Positions 34,243 through 42,525 of a stretch of 64,000 nucleotides of DNA are shown here, one piece after another (positions within the stretch are counted from its first letter, which is position 1; each line of letters starts with the position of its first letter). The notes under the pieces are model-generated. The model was given only the letters and a program-made list of their open reading frames with translations, made no database searches and was not told the origin of the DNA. The DNA lies in contig NZ_AP014836.1 of NCBI RefSeq assembly GCF_002356115.1, forward strand, positions 1,313,001-1,377,000. Reading direction: 5' to 3'. Source of the stretch: Candidatus Nitrosoglobus terrae (lineage in GTDB: Bacteria > Pseudomonadota > Gammaproteobacteria > Nitrosococcales > Nitrosococcaceae). The translations under genes and the position numbers were made by a program.

Positions 34243-36329
34243 GAAACCGCCTTTTTCAGATCTGTTATCTGGCTTTTCTCTATTTTACTTTTAGGCACTT
34301 TCAATATAAAACAGGTTCCTTTACCTAGGGTGCTATGAACCTCCATTTCTCCTCCAATGGTGTGAATATATTCCCGGGTCTCAAAAACACCAATACCCAT
34401 ACCTGTCAGCCCCTTAGTACTATCAAAGGGACGAAATAAGCGCTCCCGAATAAATGCGGAATCCATACCCTGGCCAGTATCTTCAATTTCTATTTGAATC
34501 CATTCTTTTTTATCCTTTATTCGCAAAATAACCCGTCCTTCAGCAGACGTAGCTTCTTGGCTATTCTGAATCAAATGCCCTAAAACAGCACCGAATCGAT
34601 CTCTATTAGCATGTATATTAAAAATAATCCCCCCTTCCTCCTCTAGCTCTGGCAATGGCTGGCGAGCAGCGTAACGAATCACCAGCTCTTGGGCTAACAT
34701 TCCTAAATCAAAATGCTCCTGCTGCTCACTCTTACCTGCGCTACGAAGCTGACTCATAAGCCGTTGCATACGTTTAACCGCATGCTCAATAGTTTGTAGT
34801 GCATCATCAATAAACTTTGGATTATGCTTATGATGGCTAGCATTACTTACCAATAAAGATAGCTGGGCAATTAGGTTTTTTAGATCGTGGATCACATAAG
34901 CAGAAAAACGATGAAAAGCAGCAAATTGTTGAGCTTCAGCCAACTGCTTGGCAGCTTCTTGATAGGCTAAATGGCTAGCAACTTGCCTACCAACAGTACG
35001 CAAAAGATCCCGATCTTCCCAACCTAAAGTGACCCCAGCCTGAGATCGGGCTAAAACTAAAAAGCCAATCAATAGCTCCCTATGAATCAAAGGAACAACA
35101 AGCCAGAGATTTTTAAAGTTAGCAAACCAAGCAGGCATAGCTACAGTATGAGCCGCTGATCCTTTGGCTCCTTCTTCTATGATCCACTCTTGTTCGCATA
35201 AAAGGGAAATAAATGATGAATGCATAGACTCCGAAATACTTTCAGGAAAAGGAAGATTCCAACTATAAATCGGCACATAATGCTTTTCCTTTAGCTGCCA
35301 TAAGATTCCTGCTGGACTCTCTACAATCTGAGCCATTGCTCGAACAATGCGTTCCCCTAGAGGAGTTGAAGAATCCTCTGACAGTAAAGTAATCAGGCGC
35401 AACCATTGATCGCGATAATCATATTTATAGTTAAAGAAATGCTTACTAATAAAAACCCTTAGTTTAGCCTTTAATCGATCAGAAGAGAGTAAGGATAAAA
35501 ATAGTAATCCAGCCGCAAAGAAAAATACGGCTTGAGCTAAAACTCCCCAAGATTCACCAAAATAACGAACATAATAGCCAGCGCTGGCCATGGCTAATAA
35601 ATATAGCCCTGCCCCTAAAAAAGTAGCAGTATGAAACACCATCCATCGAGACACATAAACATCAGGTGACCATTGAAGATTACGCGCTGCTGAAACCGCG
35701 ATAAAAGGAACCACTATGGCATTTACTAACCCACGAGCAAACCATACCCCAGCATCGATTGCTTGCAATAACAGAGCGTCCGTGTAGAGAAAAAAATCAT
35801 AAATAAATAACCCGCCAAGACCTAGACATAGGTATTTAACTGCCCATCGCTTCTCTCGGGGAACAGATCGTAGTAACTGCTCTACCAACATTAAACCAAT
35901 AATGGCAAATGATATTTGCCCTATCAGTACAGTTTTATAGTTTAGGAGGCTAGCGAAATTTCCTGATAGAAAAAACTCCCCTAACAATATTCCTATTTGT
36001 AAGGAGACTAAAATAAAAATTAGTAAAGCAGTTCTACGAGCAAGGCTTTGAATTTTATAATCAAAGCTAAAACCTAGCGCCTGAAGAAGAAAAGCATACC
36101 AAGCACCATCTCGAAGAGTCTCCATGATTTGAACCCAAGGAGGTAAAAAATCACTCACATAAGAAGCATAGGCTGAAACAGCAAGCCATACCGTATTTAT
36201 TCCCACCGCAGCTAGCAGTAATCCACCTGAGCGACTCTGGCCACGATAACCAATCACGAGCACTATAAATAGCACTGTAAAAGAGACCGCGCCTACACCA
36301 TAGCTAATCAGTCCTAGATTAGTGCCCAT
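34239..36329 (-). CDS. prsK: XrtA/PEP-CTERM histidine kinase PrsK (TIGR02916-like)
   Basis: 696 residues. About eight to ten membrane helices occupy residues 1-290. A GAF-like domain follows (about 310-465). The kinase core has phosphoacceptor His in VIHDLKNLIAQ (near residue 481), the N box HLIQNSQEAT, G1 EDTGQGMD and G2 GMGIGVFE. The multi-helix sensor plus GAF is the standard PrsK layout. It senses an unknown membrane or envelope signal and phosphorylates PrsR. It overlaps prsR by four bases and is 23 bp after the sugar-transferase gene, so the three are co-transcribed. Confidence 0.94.
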   Translation of the reverse strand: MGTNLGLISYGVGAVSFTVLFIVLVIGYRGQSRSGGLLLAAVGINTVWLAVSAYASYVSDFLPPWVQIMETLRDGAWYAFLLQALGFSFDYKIQSLARRTALLIFILVSLQIGILLGEFFLSGNFASLLNYKTVLIGQISFAIIGLMLVEQLLRSVPREKRWAVKYLCLGLGGLFIYDFFLYTDALLLQAIDAGVWFARGLVNAIVVPFIAVSAARNLQWSPDVYVSRWMVFHTATFLGAGLYLLAMASAGYYVRYFGESWGVLAQAVFFFAAGLLFLSLLSSDRLKAKLRVFISKHFFNYKYDYRDQWLRLITLLSEDSSTPLGERIVRAMAQIVESPAGILWQLKEKHYVPIYSWNLPFPESISESMHSSFISLLCEQEWIIEEGAKGSAAHTVAMPAWFANFKNLWLVVPLIHRELLIGFLVLARSQAGVTLGWEDRDLLRTVGRQVASHLAYQEAAKQLAEAQQFAAFHRFSAYVIHDLKNLIAQLSLLVSNASHHKHNPKFIDDALQTIEHAVKRMQRLMSQLRSAGKSEQQEHFDLGMLAQELVIRYAARQPLPELEEEGGIIFNIHANRDRFGAVLGHLIQNSQEATSAEGRVILRIKDKKEWIQIEIEDTGQGMDSAFIRERLFRPFDSTKGLTGMGIGVFETREYIHTIGGEMEVHSTLGKGTCFILKVPKSKIEKSQITDLKKAVS

Positions 36330-36352
36330 AGCATGTATTCATAAGGGTAGAT

Positions 36353-37753
36353 TTAGCGAGCGCCTTTCCCGATAACCACTACTTCAATGGTTTGTAACAA
36401 GATCATAAAATCTAAAAAAAGGCTATAATTCTTGACGTAATAAAGATCGTACTCAAGCTTTTCAAAAGCATCCTTTTCTGTACTGCCATAGGGATAACAA
36501 ATCTGAGCCCACCCTGTTAACCCCGGCTTGACTCGATGCCGCTCGCTATAATAAGGTATTTTTTTAGCTAAAATTTCCACAAACTCTGGTCGTTCAGGCC
36601 TTGGCCCTACAAAGCTCATCTTTCCTTGAAGGATATTAAAAATTTGTGGCAGCTCATCGATTCGTGTACGCCGCAACCATCGTCCAACACGAGTAATACG
36701 AGAATCGCCACTGGTGGCCCAACGGGCTTTTCCATCAGACTCTGCGTTTTGAAGCATCGTACGGAATTTAAAAATATTAAAAAACTTACCCTGCTCCCCA
36801 ACACGGTATTGACGATAAAATACGGGGCGACCACTTTCAGTTAAAATCGCGATTACTGCAAATAGCATTAGCGGCGAGCACAAAATAAGTAGTACCATGC
36901 TGACAATCACATCAAAAATTCGCTTACTCACTTGCCGTGAAAAATCACGATGAAAGCCAGTGGAAAATACCAGCCAACTGGGGTACATCACATCGATCTT
37001 TATTTTACTAATTGTTTGTTCAAAAAAATCAAGCACATCTGTAATGTCAACTCCAGCTAAGCGGCAGCTTAATAATTCATCTACAGGGAGATTCTCTTTA
37101 CCCTCATCGGCTGCAACTACGATCTCATCAATACCTTCACGCTTTACATATTGCTGCAAAGAAGGCTCTACCTCAATTAATTGCTCATTCGGAATCAGAA
37201 CTGACTCCCCCGATAAAGGAGCGTAGCCCACAATATCAATTCCAAGCCGATCAGATCGGCGACGTAGTGTCGTACCGATGGACATAGCTCGTTTACCCGT
37301 CCCCAATATAAGAAATCGCCGCTTCAGGCCCTTTATTTCCATTATGTAGGCAAAAAGCTTTCTAGCGAGCAATAACGCAGAAAGGGTAATCATAAAACTA
37401 AGCGCAAGAATACCTCGCCCCATATAAAATTCAGGTACTATATAAAAAGCGGCTACCATTACTAACCATGAGGCTAACAGTGCTACTATCAAACGGTTGA
37501 AAATACCAACGAATCCATAGCGCTGACGACGACGATAAAGCCCAGATGCAATCAGAGAAATAGCTACTATAGCTGTGTAACCTACTGCCTTAAGCCATAC
37601 AACTCCCAGATTTTCTTCGATAATCTGATGTTCCCCAGTAAAACGGATATAGGTTGCTAACCAAGGACTAGAAAACAAAATAATTAGCTCAAAAAAAGCA
37701 AGGATCAAAAAAGCGTCTTTAACATAATGATTGAAAAAGCGAACAGTATTCAC
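36353..37753 (-). CDS. Initiating undecaprenyl-phosphate sugar transferase of the XrtA system (TIGR03013-like)
   Basis: 466 residues. Four or five membrane helices (about 10-135) and a CoA-binding-like domain (about 145-240) precede the bacterial sugar transferase domain. The latter begins after a further helix near 285, with YRQYRVGEQGKFFNIFKFRTM and RRTRIDELPQIFNILQGKMS, the catalytic Asp-Glu segment, and VGPRPERPEF. It transfers a sugar phosphate to undecaprenyl phosphate at the inner membrane, the first step of exopolysaccharide synthesis. It is the first gene of a prsKR operon, with its own promoter region in 37754-38326. Confidence 0.92.
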   Translation of the reverse strand: MNTVRFFNHYVKDAFLILAFFELIILFSSPWLATYIRFTGEHQIIEENLGVVWLKAVGYTAIVAISLIASGLYRRRQRYGFVGIFNRLIVALLASWLVMVAAFYIVPEFYMGRGILALSFMITLSALLLARKLFAYIMEIKGLKRRFLILGTGKRAMSIGTTLRRRSDRLGIDIVGYAPLSGESVLIPNEQLIEVEPSLQQYVKREGIDEIVVAADEGKENLPVDELLSCRLAGVDITDVLDFFEQTISKIKIDVMYPSWLVFSTGFHRDFSRQVSKRIFDVIVSMVLLILCSPLMLFAVIAILTESGRPVFYRQYRVGEQGKFFNIFKFRTMLQNAESDGKARWATSGDSRITRVGRWLRRTRIDELPQIFNILQGKMSFVGPRPERPEFVEILAKKIPYYSERHRVKPGLTGWAQICYPYGSTEKDAFEKLEYDLYYVKNYSLFLDFMILLQTIEVVVIGKGAR

Positions 37754-38326
37754 TTTTATTGTCCTATAGGTTGATAATAATCATTTCTCTTCATACGAAA
37801 TTTTAATACCAGCAATATTTTTCGTACTCAGCCTAGAAAACTTGAATTAATTTATAAATAACCCTAACTAATAAAACCTAGCTATCAAGTTAATCTGGTT
37901 TTATTCTAGGAGGTTAATTACAGCACAAATACCTAAAAATATATCCCCAATCATAAGGTAAAAATTGGTGCTCGCCCACATTACTTTCAATACGCTTGTC
38001 TATTCATTGGTACTGAGTTATCGATTTTAGATAATAACTACATTAATCACGAACTATTAAAACCATCCTCTTTTTTATGCTTAAACTGTGATCTATTTCT
38101 CATATCAACTTTTATTAAAAAACTTTAATAGATGTACTATTAGAATAGATTTCAATTTTTATCTTTTATTAATTATGGAAATATCCCCTAGGTTGAGTGA
38201 TCTAACCCCCTTTATCATCATAAAACCCTTGAATATTTATTGCCCCGGATTAAAGACTGGCTAATTAATCAATAAAGCTAAAGAAAGCATTTATTGAACC
38301 GAATCCCCTTATCTCAGGAGGGGCAT
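37754..38326. other. Divergent intergenic region
   Basis: 573 bp between the sugar-transferase gene and the WYL-like gene; AT-rich, no gene. A partial Fur-like box (TGATAAT, one base, ATCATTT) lies at 37772-37786. No other motif stands out. Confidence 0.4.
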
Positions 38327-38938
38327 ATGAATAAGCAAGATCGACTAAAAAAAGCAATAGAGAGGGGAGAAGTATTAAAAATAATATATTACGATGGAGG
38401 TCAATCTGGGGTTTTTAGATATATTTCACCACTTCAAATCGAGAATGGAAAAATTAGATCACACTGCTATTTATCAAAAAATATTAAATTTTTTAATATC
38501 AATCAGCTTACAATTGTAGAAAAAAATAACAGCTCAAAAATTAAACTATGGAATTCTGATTTTAAAGAAAACCTCTACTATGAATCTGTTTCTGATTTCA
38601 TTAACAAGGAAATTATTACCCTTACTCAACTTGGGTGGTATATCGCCAATGATAAAGATCAAGTTTTTCTATATAGTAAACCTAATAACAGGTACTTATA
38701 TAGCAATAACTATGCTGACATATGGTTAGTGCAGCAAAAACACATAAATAAATTAAAGATTAATAACCCTAATGGGATGCCAGTATATGGGGCTAATAAG
38801 AAAATGCTTTGGGATGTTGGGGGTAGAAATCGGAATACTAAGACTTATAAAATGTTAGATAAAGCAGCAGGTCAATTTATGAATCTGGCTAGATTACTTG
38901 CCCCCAAATTAGAAGACATGATTATTTATGGCAATTAA
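38327..38938 (+). CDS. WYL-like domain protein of unknown function
   Basis: 203 residues from ATG 38327. AGGAGG at 38316-38321, five bases before it, decides this start; the in-frame TTG at 38294 has no such site. Residues 1-65 (LKKAIERGEVLKIIYYDGG, then FRYISPLQIENGKIRSHCYL and IKFFNINQL) follow the pattern of WYL domains, which bind nucleotides or nucleic acid in regulators of defence and phage genes. There is no helix-turn-helix. The rest is Lys- and Asn-rich without a known domain. Base composition is more AT-rich than the exopolysaccharide genes, suggesting acquisition. It stands alone before the tRNA. Confidence 0.6.
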   Translation: MNKQDRLKKAIERGEVLKIIYYDGGQSGVFRYISPLQIENGKIRSHCYLSKNIKFFNINQLTIVEKNNSSKIKLWNSDFKENLYYESVSDFINKEIITLTQLGWYIANDKDQVFLYSKPNNRYLYSNNYADIWLVQQKHINKLKINNPNGMPVYGANKKMLWDVGGRNRNTKTYKMLDKAAGQFMNLARLLAPKLEDMIIYGN

Positions 38939-39031
38939 ATTACTTTTAATAACAATAAAAACTATAATTCTTAGTAAATTGTTATTCTTTAAATATTTTA
39001 AGGCTTGTATAGATATGTATATAGATAGGAT

Positions 39032-39108
<77 letters not shown>

Positions 39109-39121
39109 TTTAACCTTAAAA

Positions 39122-39150
39122 ATAATACCTGTTTCTAAGCTTGTCGTCCA
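39122..39150 (-). promoter_or_regulatory. Sigma-70 promoter of tRNA-Arg
   Basis: Minus-strand -35 TGGACG (39145-39150), a 17-base spacer and -10 TATTAT (39122-39127). The start would be near 39115, about seven bases before the mature 5' end. Confidence 0.55.
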
Positions 39151-39556
39151 CGTCTCTAGCAAAAAGTTTATTTATTAACAAGTTTTTATATCACTAGGAT
39201 TAGTAAAATCTGATTTTTATCAGCTTAAAAGTATTTACTGCTATCTATAAAAATTCTGATGTAGATGCATATAGATCTCATCAAATAAATTACTGAATTT
39301 TTTAATGACTTTGCCTAAAATACTCATCATTTAAAATTTAGATGCAAAAACTCATAGCGCTACTCAAACAAAATAGGGTAGCTACGATTAGTATGAAATA
39401 TTTGTATAACAGTAATTTATAAAGAGAATTAATTTATCTTTTGCCTTTGATCCAGTAAGCCAGCACTGAGAATGGATATTAGATAATAATCTTCCTACTT
39501 GTGAATAAAAAAATAATCTTGCTACTTAAAAAGTGATTTAATTTAAGGAGGCTGTC
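39151..39556. other. AT-rich intergenic stretch
   Basis: About 400 bp with no gene or repeat I can support. AGGAGG at 39546-39551 belongs to the following small gene. Confidence 0.4.
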
Positions 39557-39721
39557 ATGAAAAATTTCACTACTATTATCTGGGATTTAATCTTAGCCAT
39601 TATTGGCGCAACCATTGTGATTGGACTTATTTTCCTTTTTGTAAAATTTTATCTTACTCCAGTGGGTTATTCATGGAAAAATTTCTTTTTCCCTACATCT
39701 ATAATTTGCTTACGTTGTTAA
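39557..39721 (+). CDS. Small membrane protein, 54 residues
   Basis: ATG at 39557 follows AGGAGG by five bases, an optimal ribosome site, and the frame runs to TAA at 39719-39721. The peptide begins MKNFTTIIWDLILAIIGATI, has one continuous hydrophobic helix (about residues 7-32, ending IFLFVKF), a short polar loop and a Cys-x-x-x-Cys end (ICLRC). Length and one-helix shape suit a small membrane-regulatory or stress peptide. I do not recognise a family. The near-perfect ribosome site is the main argument that it is real. Confidence 0.6.
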   Translation: MKNFTTIIWDLILAIIGATIVIGLIFLFVKFYLTPVGYSWKNFFFPTSIICLRC

Positions 39722-39765
39722 ATGCAAAACCTCCTAAATATATCAACCCAAAGTTAGTTTAACAG

Positions 39766-39781
39766 CAAGATCTATATCTTG
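39766..39781 (+). terminator. Small hairpin, possible terminator or element end
   Basis: CAAGAT, loop CTAT, ATCTTG: a perfect 6-bp stem 45 bases after the small membrane gene. No clean T-run follows. It could instead be the left end of the element discussed at 39849-40029. Confidence 0.3.
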
Positions 39782-39848
39782 ATCTTAGCTACCTTCAAAT
39801 GATCACAAAATGAAACCTGCTTTAAAATAGAATTATCAAACCAAGCTA

Positions 39849-39914
39849 GCCAAGGAGCCTAGTGCTTGCCGTTACGTCTGGAACTGGGTGTTACCTACTG
39901 GTAGCGATATTTAA
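39849..39914 (+). pseudogene. Possible relic of an IS605-type OrfB/TnpB N-terminus
   Basis: A 21-codon frame ending in TAA contains ACRYVWNWVL, which resembles the conserved N-terminal segment (CRFVYNWAL type) of TnpB/OrfB proteins of IS200/IS605 elements. Nothing else of the protein is present. The match is short and could be chance, but a strongly folded segment lies right after it. Confidence 0.35.
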
Positions 39915-39938
39915 AAAGAGCATAAAGAGAGTTTGAAT

Positions 39939-40029
39939 AAGGATTGGGTAGCCTTCGCGACCTTTCCTAAAGTAAAGGTCGCCAGCGCTACACGGCAAGG
40001 ATGCCGTTAGCAAAGCATATCCAATCCTT
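39939..40029 (+). ncRNA. Branched structured element, candidate RNA
   Basis: A closed three-way layout on either strand. P1: AAGGATTGG (39939-39947) with CCAATCCTT (40021-40029), 9 bp perfect. P2 begins at the next base: GTAGC (39948-39952) with GCTAC (39987-39991), a 4x4 internal loop, then GCGACCTTT (39957-39965) with AAAGGTCGC (39974-39982), 9 bp perfect. P3 begins at the next base: ACGGCA (39992-39997), loop AGGA, TGCCGT (40002-40007). Twenty-nine Watson-Crick pairs in 91 bases with helices stacked end to end are far above chance. It may be the end of a decayed IS605-type element, a guide-RNA remnant or an unrelated RNA. Strand uncertain. Confidence 0.6.
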
Positions 40030-40210
40030 GCGATTACGACGCATAAGCGGTTAACTCCGAAAATAAATCAGATCAATACTTTCGAATCTAGGCATTCAAA
40101 GTTTTTTATAACCACTCAATTTAGGGAGCAAAAGGCCGCTAAAATAAATTAATAGCTTAATTTATATTTAGGCTAGACTTTGATTATCTACATAAACTCC
40201 TGAGGTCAAT

Positions 40211-40888
40211 ATGGACTGGAATCCAGAACAACACTATAAAAATCAAACTATCGCGGGCGAATATGATAAAAAAAGATTTTCTAGCATTGCAGGGAGGGTT
40301 TTCAATTACCTAGAGAAACGAATAATAACTAAGTGCTTCGGTGAATTACCAAAAGACAAGATCATTGTTGACGTTCCATGTGGTACAGGACGCCTTGCTG
40401 AAATATTGTTGGAGCAAGGATATAAAGTTCATGCAATAGACATCTCTGATGAAATGCTTACCATAGCGCGCCAGCGATTAGCAAAATATAGCGATCATTT
40501 TACAACAGAGGTAGGGGATGCTAAGCAGTTAGATCAGCATCCAGTCCAATACGATGCAGCCTTATGCGCAAGAGTACTTATGCATTTTCCATTAGAGCAG
40601 CAGATTCATTTTTTGCGCGGTGTCAGCAGCTTAAGTAATGGCTTAGTGGTTATCAATCATAGCCTAAATTCAAGATATCAGCGCTTTAGGCGGCTGATTA
40701 AGAAGTTATTAAAACACCAAGCATCAGTGAATTATCCAGTCACAGATGAAGAATTAAATACCCTGCTAAGTAGCGCTGGACTAAAAGAGATAAAGCGCTA
40801 CCGTATGCTTCCCATTATCAGTGAGGCTATCTACGTAGTTGCAAGCAAAGGCGTGATATCCGACGATAACCATCATCATGAAATTTAA
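40211..40888 (+). CDS. Class I SAM-dependent methyltransferase
   Basis: 225 residues. Motif I is IIVDVPCGTGRLAEIL near residue 52, followed by the acidic strand VHAIDISDEML and YDAALCARVLMHFP (motif IV region). The cofactor site is complete. A C-terminal VINHSLNSRYQRFRR and a basic stretch follow. The stop overlaps the start of the next gene (kinase-like) by 11 bp, so the products probably act together. The substrate is not readable; a lipid- or sugar-linked acceptor is possible. GAGG at 40202-40205 precedes the ATG by five bases. Confidence 0.82.
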   Translation: MDWNPEQHYKNQTIAGEYDKKRFSSIAGRVFNYLEKRIITKCFGELPKDKIIVDVPCGTGRLAEILLEQGYKVHAIDISDEMLTIARQRLAKYSDHFTTEVGDAKQLDQHPVQYDAALCARVLMHFPLEQQIHFLRGVSSLSNGLVVINHSLNSRYQRFRRLIKKLLKHQASVNYPVTDEELNTLLSSAGLKEIKRYRMLPIISEAIYVVASKGVISDDNHHHEI

Positions 40889-41891
40889 CGCAACTAATCG
40901 AAAAGCTCTAAATAAGATAACAATTTGTGATTTTATCACTACCTATCAATGTGCTTATTGCAAATCACAGAATAGCTGGCATAGCAACGCTAAAGCTGCA
41001 ATGAGAGATAACTCTGTTATTAATTATTTAATTTGTAGCCACTGCAGAAAAGAAGTCATCATAAAAGTCCCTTTTAAAGAGAAATTGCTAGAATATGATA
41101 TAAGTCAAGGGTTAAATGAGTATTTAATTCAAAGAAAGCTTGAGACTAAATACCCCCAAAGCCATCAGTTTGGAACCATCATTCCATTTGGCTATATGGA
41201 TAAATATGGGGCAATCATTATGGAAAGAATTAGAGGAGATGATCTTAAAACCTATCTCCTGAAATCTAATCACCATCTTCATACAAAAGCCCTTGGCTGT
41301 GCTGGTGCTTGGCTCAGATATCTGCATAACTCATGCCCTCGAGGATATGAAAATCAACATATTGATGTTGAAGCAAGAATTCAATATCTCGACTACACTT
41401 ATGGTAATCCACTTCGCAGAAATAAAACTGCGTATTCTGCGTTCTCTTATCTAAAGAAAGAAAGCGCTAAGATTAAGACAATATCTATTCCGGCAACCTG
41501 GGGTCATGGTGACTATAAGCCCGAAAATATCATTTATGATGGCGTAAAATATATTGGACTGGATATTCAGCTCAAAGACTACAGCGTATTTGTCTATGAT
41601 TTAGCCTCATTCCTAAATCACCTCATCATTATGGGACAGGGTATCAGATACCGTAGGATGAAATCCTGTTACTCTCAGCTAGAGAAGGGCTTTTTAGAGG
41701 GATATGGCAATATCGGTCAAGCTGATAAATATTTGCTTCATTGGATACAACTTTATTTTATGCTGTGCTACTGGGGGCGATATCAGCTTCAGAATCGATT
41801 CTTTGCCGCATACGCTAACGGGTATATCCTACCTACCCTTACAGATTTACAGGCTAAGATTTATAGTGAGCGCATATATGAAGTTGGATAA
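40878..41891 (+). CDS. APH-like kinase with N-terminal zinc-ribbon-like Cys pairs
   Basis: 337 residues. Residues 20-60 hold two Cys pairs, CAYC (25, 28) and CSHC (53, 56), spaced like a zinc ribbon. The rest is an aminoglycoside-phosphotransferase-type kinase: MERIRGDDLKTYL (hinge), HGDYKPENIIYDG near residue 210 with catalytic Asp and Asn, and IGLDIQLKDYSVFVYDLA with the Mg-binding Asp. It would phosphorylate a hydroxyl on a sugar or lipid head group. It overlaps the methyltransferase by 11 bp. The combination with a zinc ribbon is unusual to me. Family call for the kinase is good, for the ribbon moderate. Confidence 0.75.
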   Translation: MKFNATNRKALNKITICDFITTYQCAYCKSQNSWHSNAKAAMRDNSVINYLICSHCRKEVIIKVPFKEKLLEYDISQGLNEYLIQRKLETKYPQSHQFGTIIPFGYMDKYGAIIMERIRGDDLKTYLLKSNHHLHTKALGCAGAWLRYLHNSCPRGYENQHIDVEARIQYLDYTYGNPLRRNKTAYSAFSYLKKESAKIKTISIPATWGHGDYKPENIIYDGVKYIGLDIQLKDYSVFVYDLASFLNHLIIMGQGIRYRRMKSCYSQLEKGFLEGYGNIGQADKYLLHWIQLYFMLCYWGRYQLQNRFFAAYANGYILPTLTDLQAKIYSERIYEVG

Positions 41892-41996
41892 TCTCTAATA
41901 AACTCATAGAATCTGATTGAAAATCTATCTCTAAAAAACTAGCATAGTAAATATATGATAAGTATCTTTCAATTTAAGTTAAGAGCATAGATTCCT

Positions 41997-42434
41997 ATGG
42001 GCTTATTTCGTCGCCTTATAGTACGTCAAATAGTGACTGCAATCTTTTTGCTCATGGGCCTATTTACCCACGCCCAAGAAGTTTTTACCTGCCAATTGAT
42101 GGGTAACCAGCCTCAGTTTTCCTGTTGCTGCCTTCAGCCTACTGATGGCTGTGAAATGGGCGACGGATGTGGAATTCTTGAAGGTGACAACAGGACAGAT
42201 TGCTGCGAGATAAGTGTAGTAGATTTACCTAGCTTTCAAGCGCCTTCCTCTATTTCACCCCATCTGTTAATGGCATCGCTAGAGGGGCCACAACCCCCTC
42301 TAGGAATCCTTCTTTTTACCCTTAGCAATATAACTTTATCAGACCAACGTCTTACCCATTCTCAACCCTTCTCTCTTCCGCCTTGGTACTCAGGTACATA
42401 CACCTATCTTTTAACTCACCGCCTTCGTAACTAA
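41997..42434 (+). CDS. Cys-rich membrane or periplasmic protein at the head of the Cus operon
   Basis: 145 residues. A hydrophobic N-terminus (IVTAIFLLMGLFTHAQE) acts as signal or anchor. Eight Cys are packed in residues 32-70, including CCC at 43-45 and CC at 69-70, then a Pro-rich C-terminus. The cluster would bind a soft metal such as Cu(I). It lies 91 bp ahead of the cusC-like gene on the same strand. I do not recognise a named family; similar small proteins often open RND metal operons. A role in periplasmic Cu/Ag binding is inference. Confidence 0.65.
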   Translation: MGLFRRLIVRQIVTAIFLLMGLFTHAQEVFTCQLMGNQPQFSCCCLQPTDGCEMGDGCGILEGDNRTDCCEISVVDLPSFQAPSSISPHLLMASLEGPQPPLGILLFTLSNITLSDQRLTHSQPFSLPPWYSGTYTYLLTHRLRN

Positions 42435-42525
42435 CTATTCCTCTGGTTTTTCAGATTCTTAGGCGCATAACTAAGATCCACTTAAGTTATGTGAGCTTTG
42501 ATCTTCCTTTTACCGGAGGTATCCG

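Noticed and set aside
37772-37786. Fur-box-like TGATAAT-A-ATCATTT ahead of the sugar-transferase gene
   Set aside because: Only the left half is strong (11 of 14 positions); an AT-rich genome yields such matches often, and exopolysaccharide initiation has no clear iron link here.
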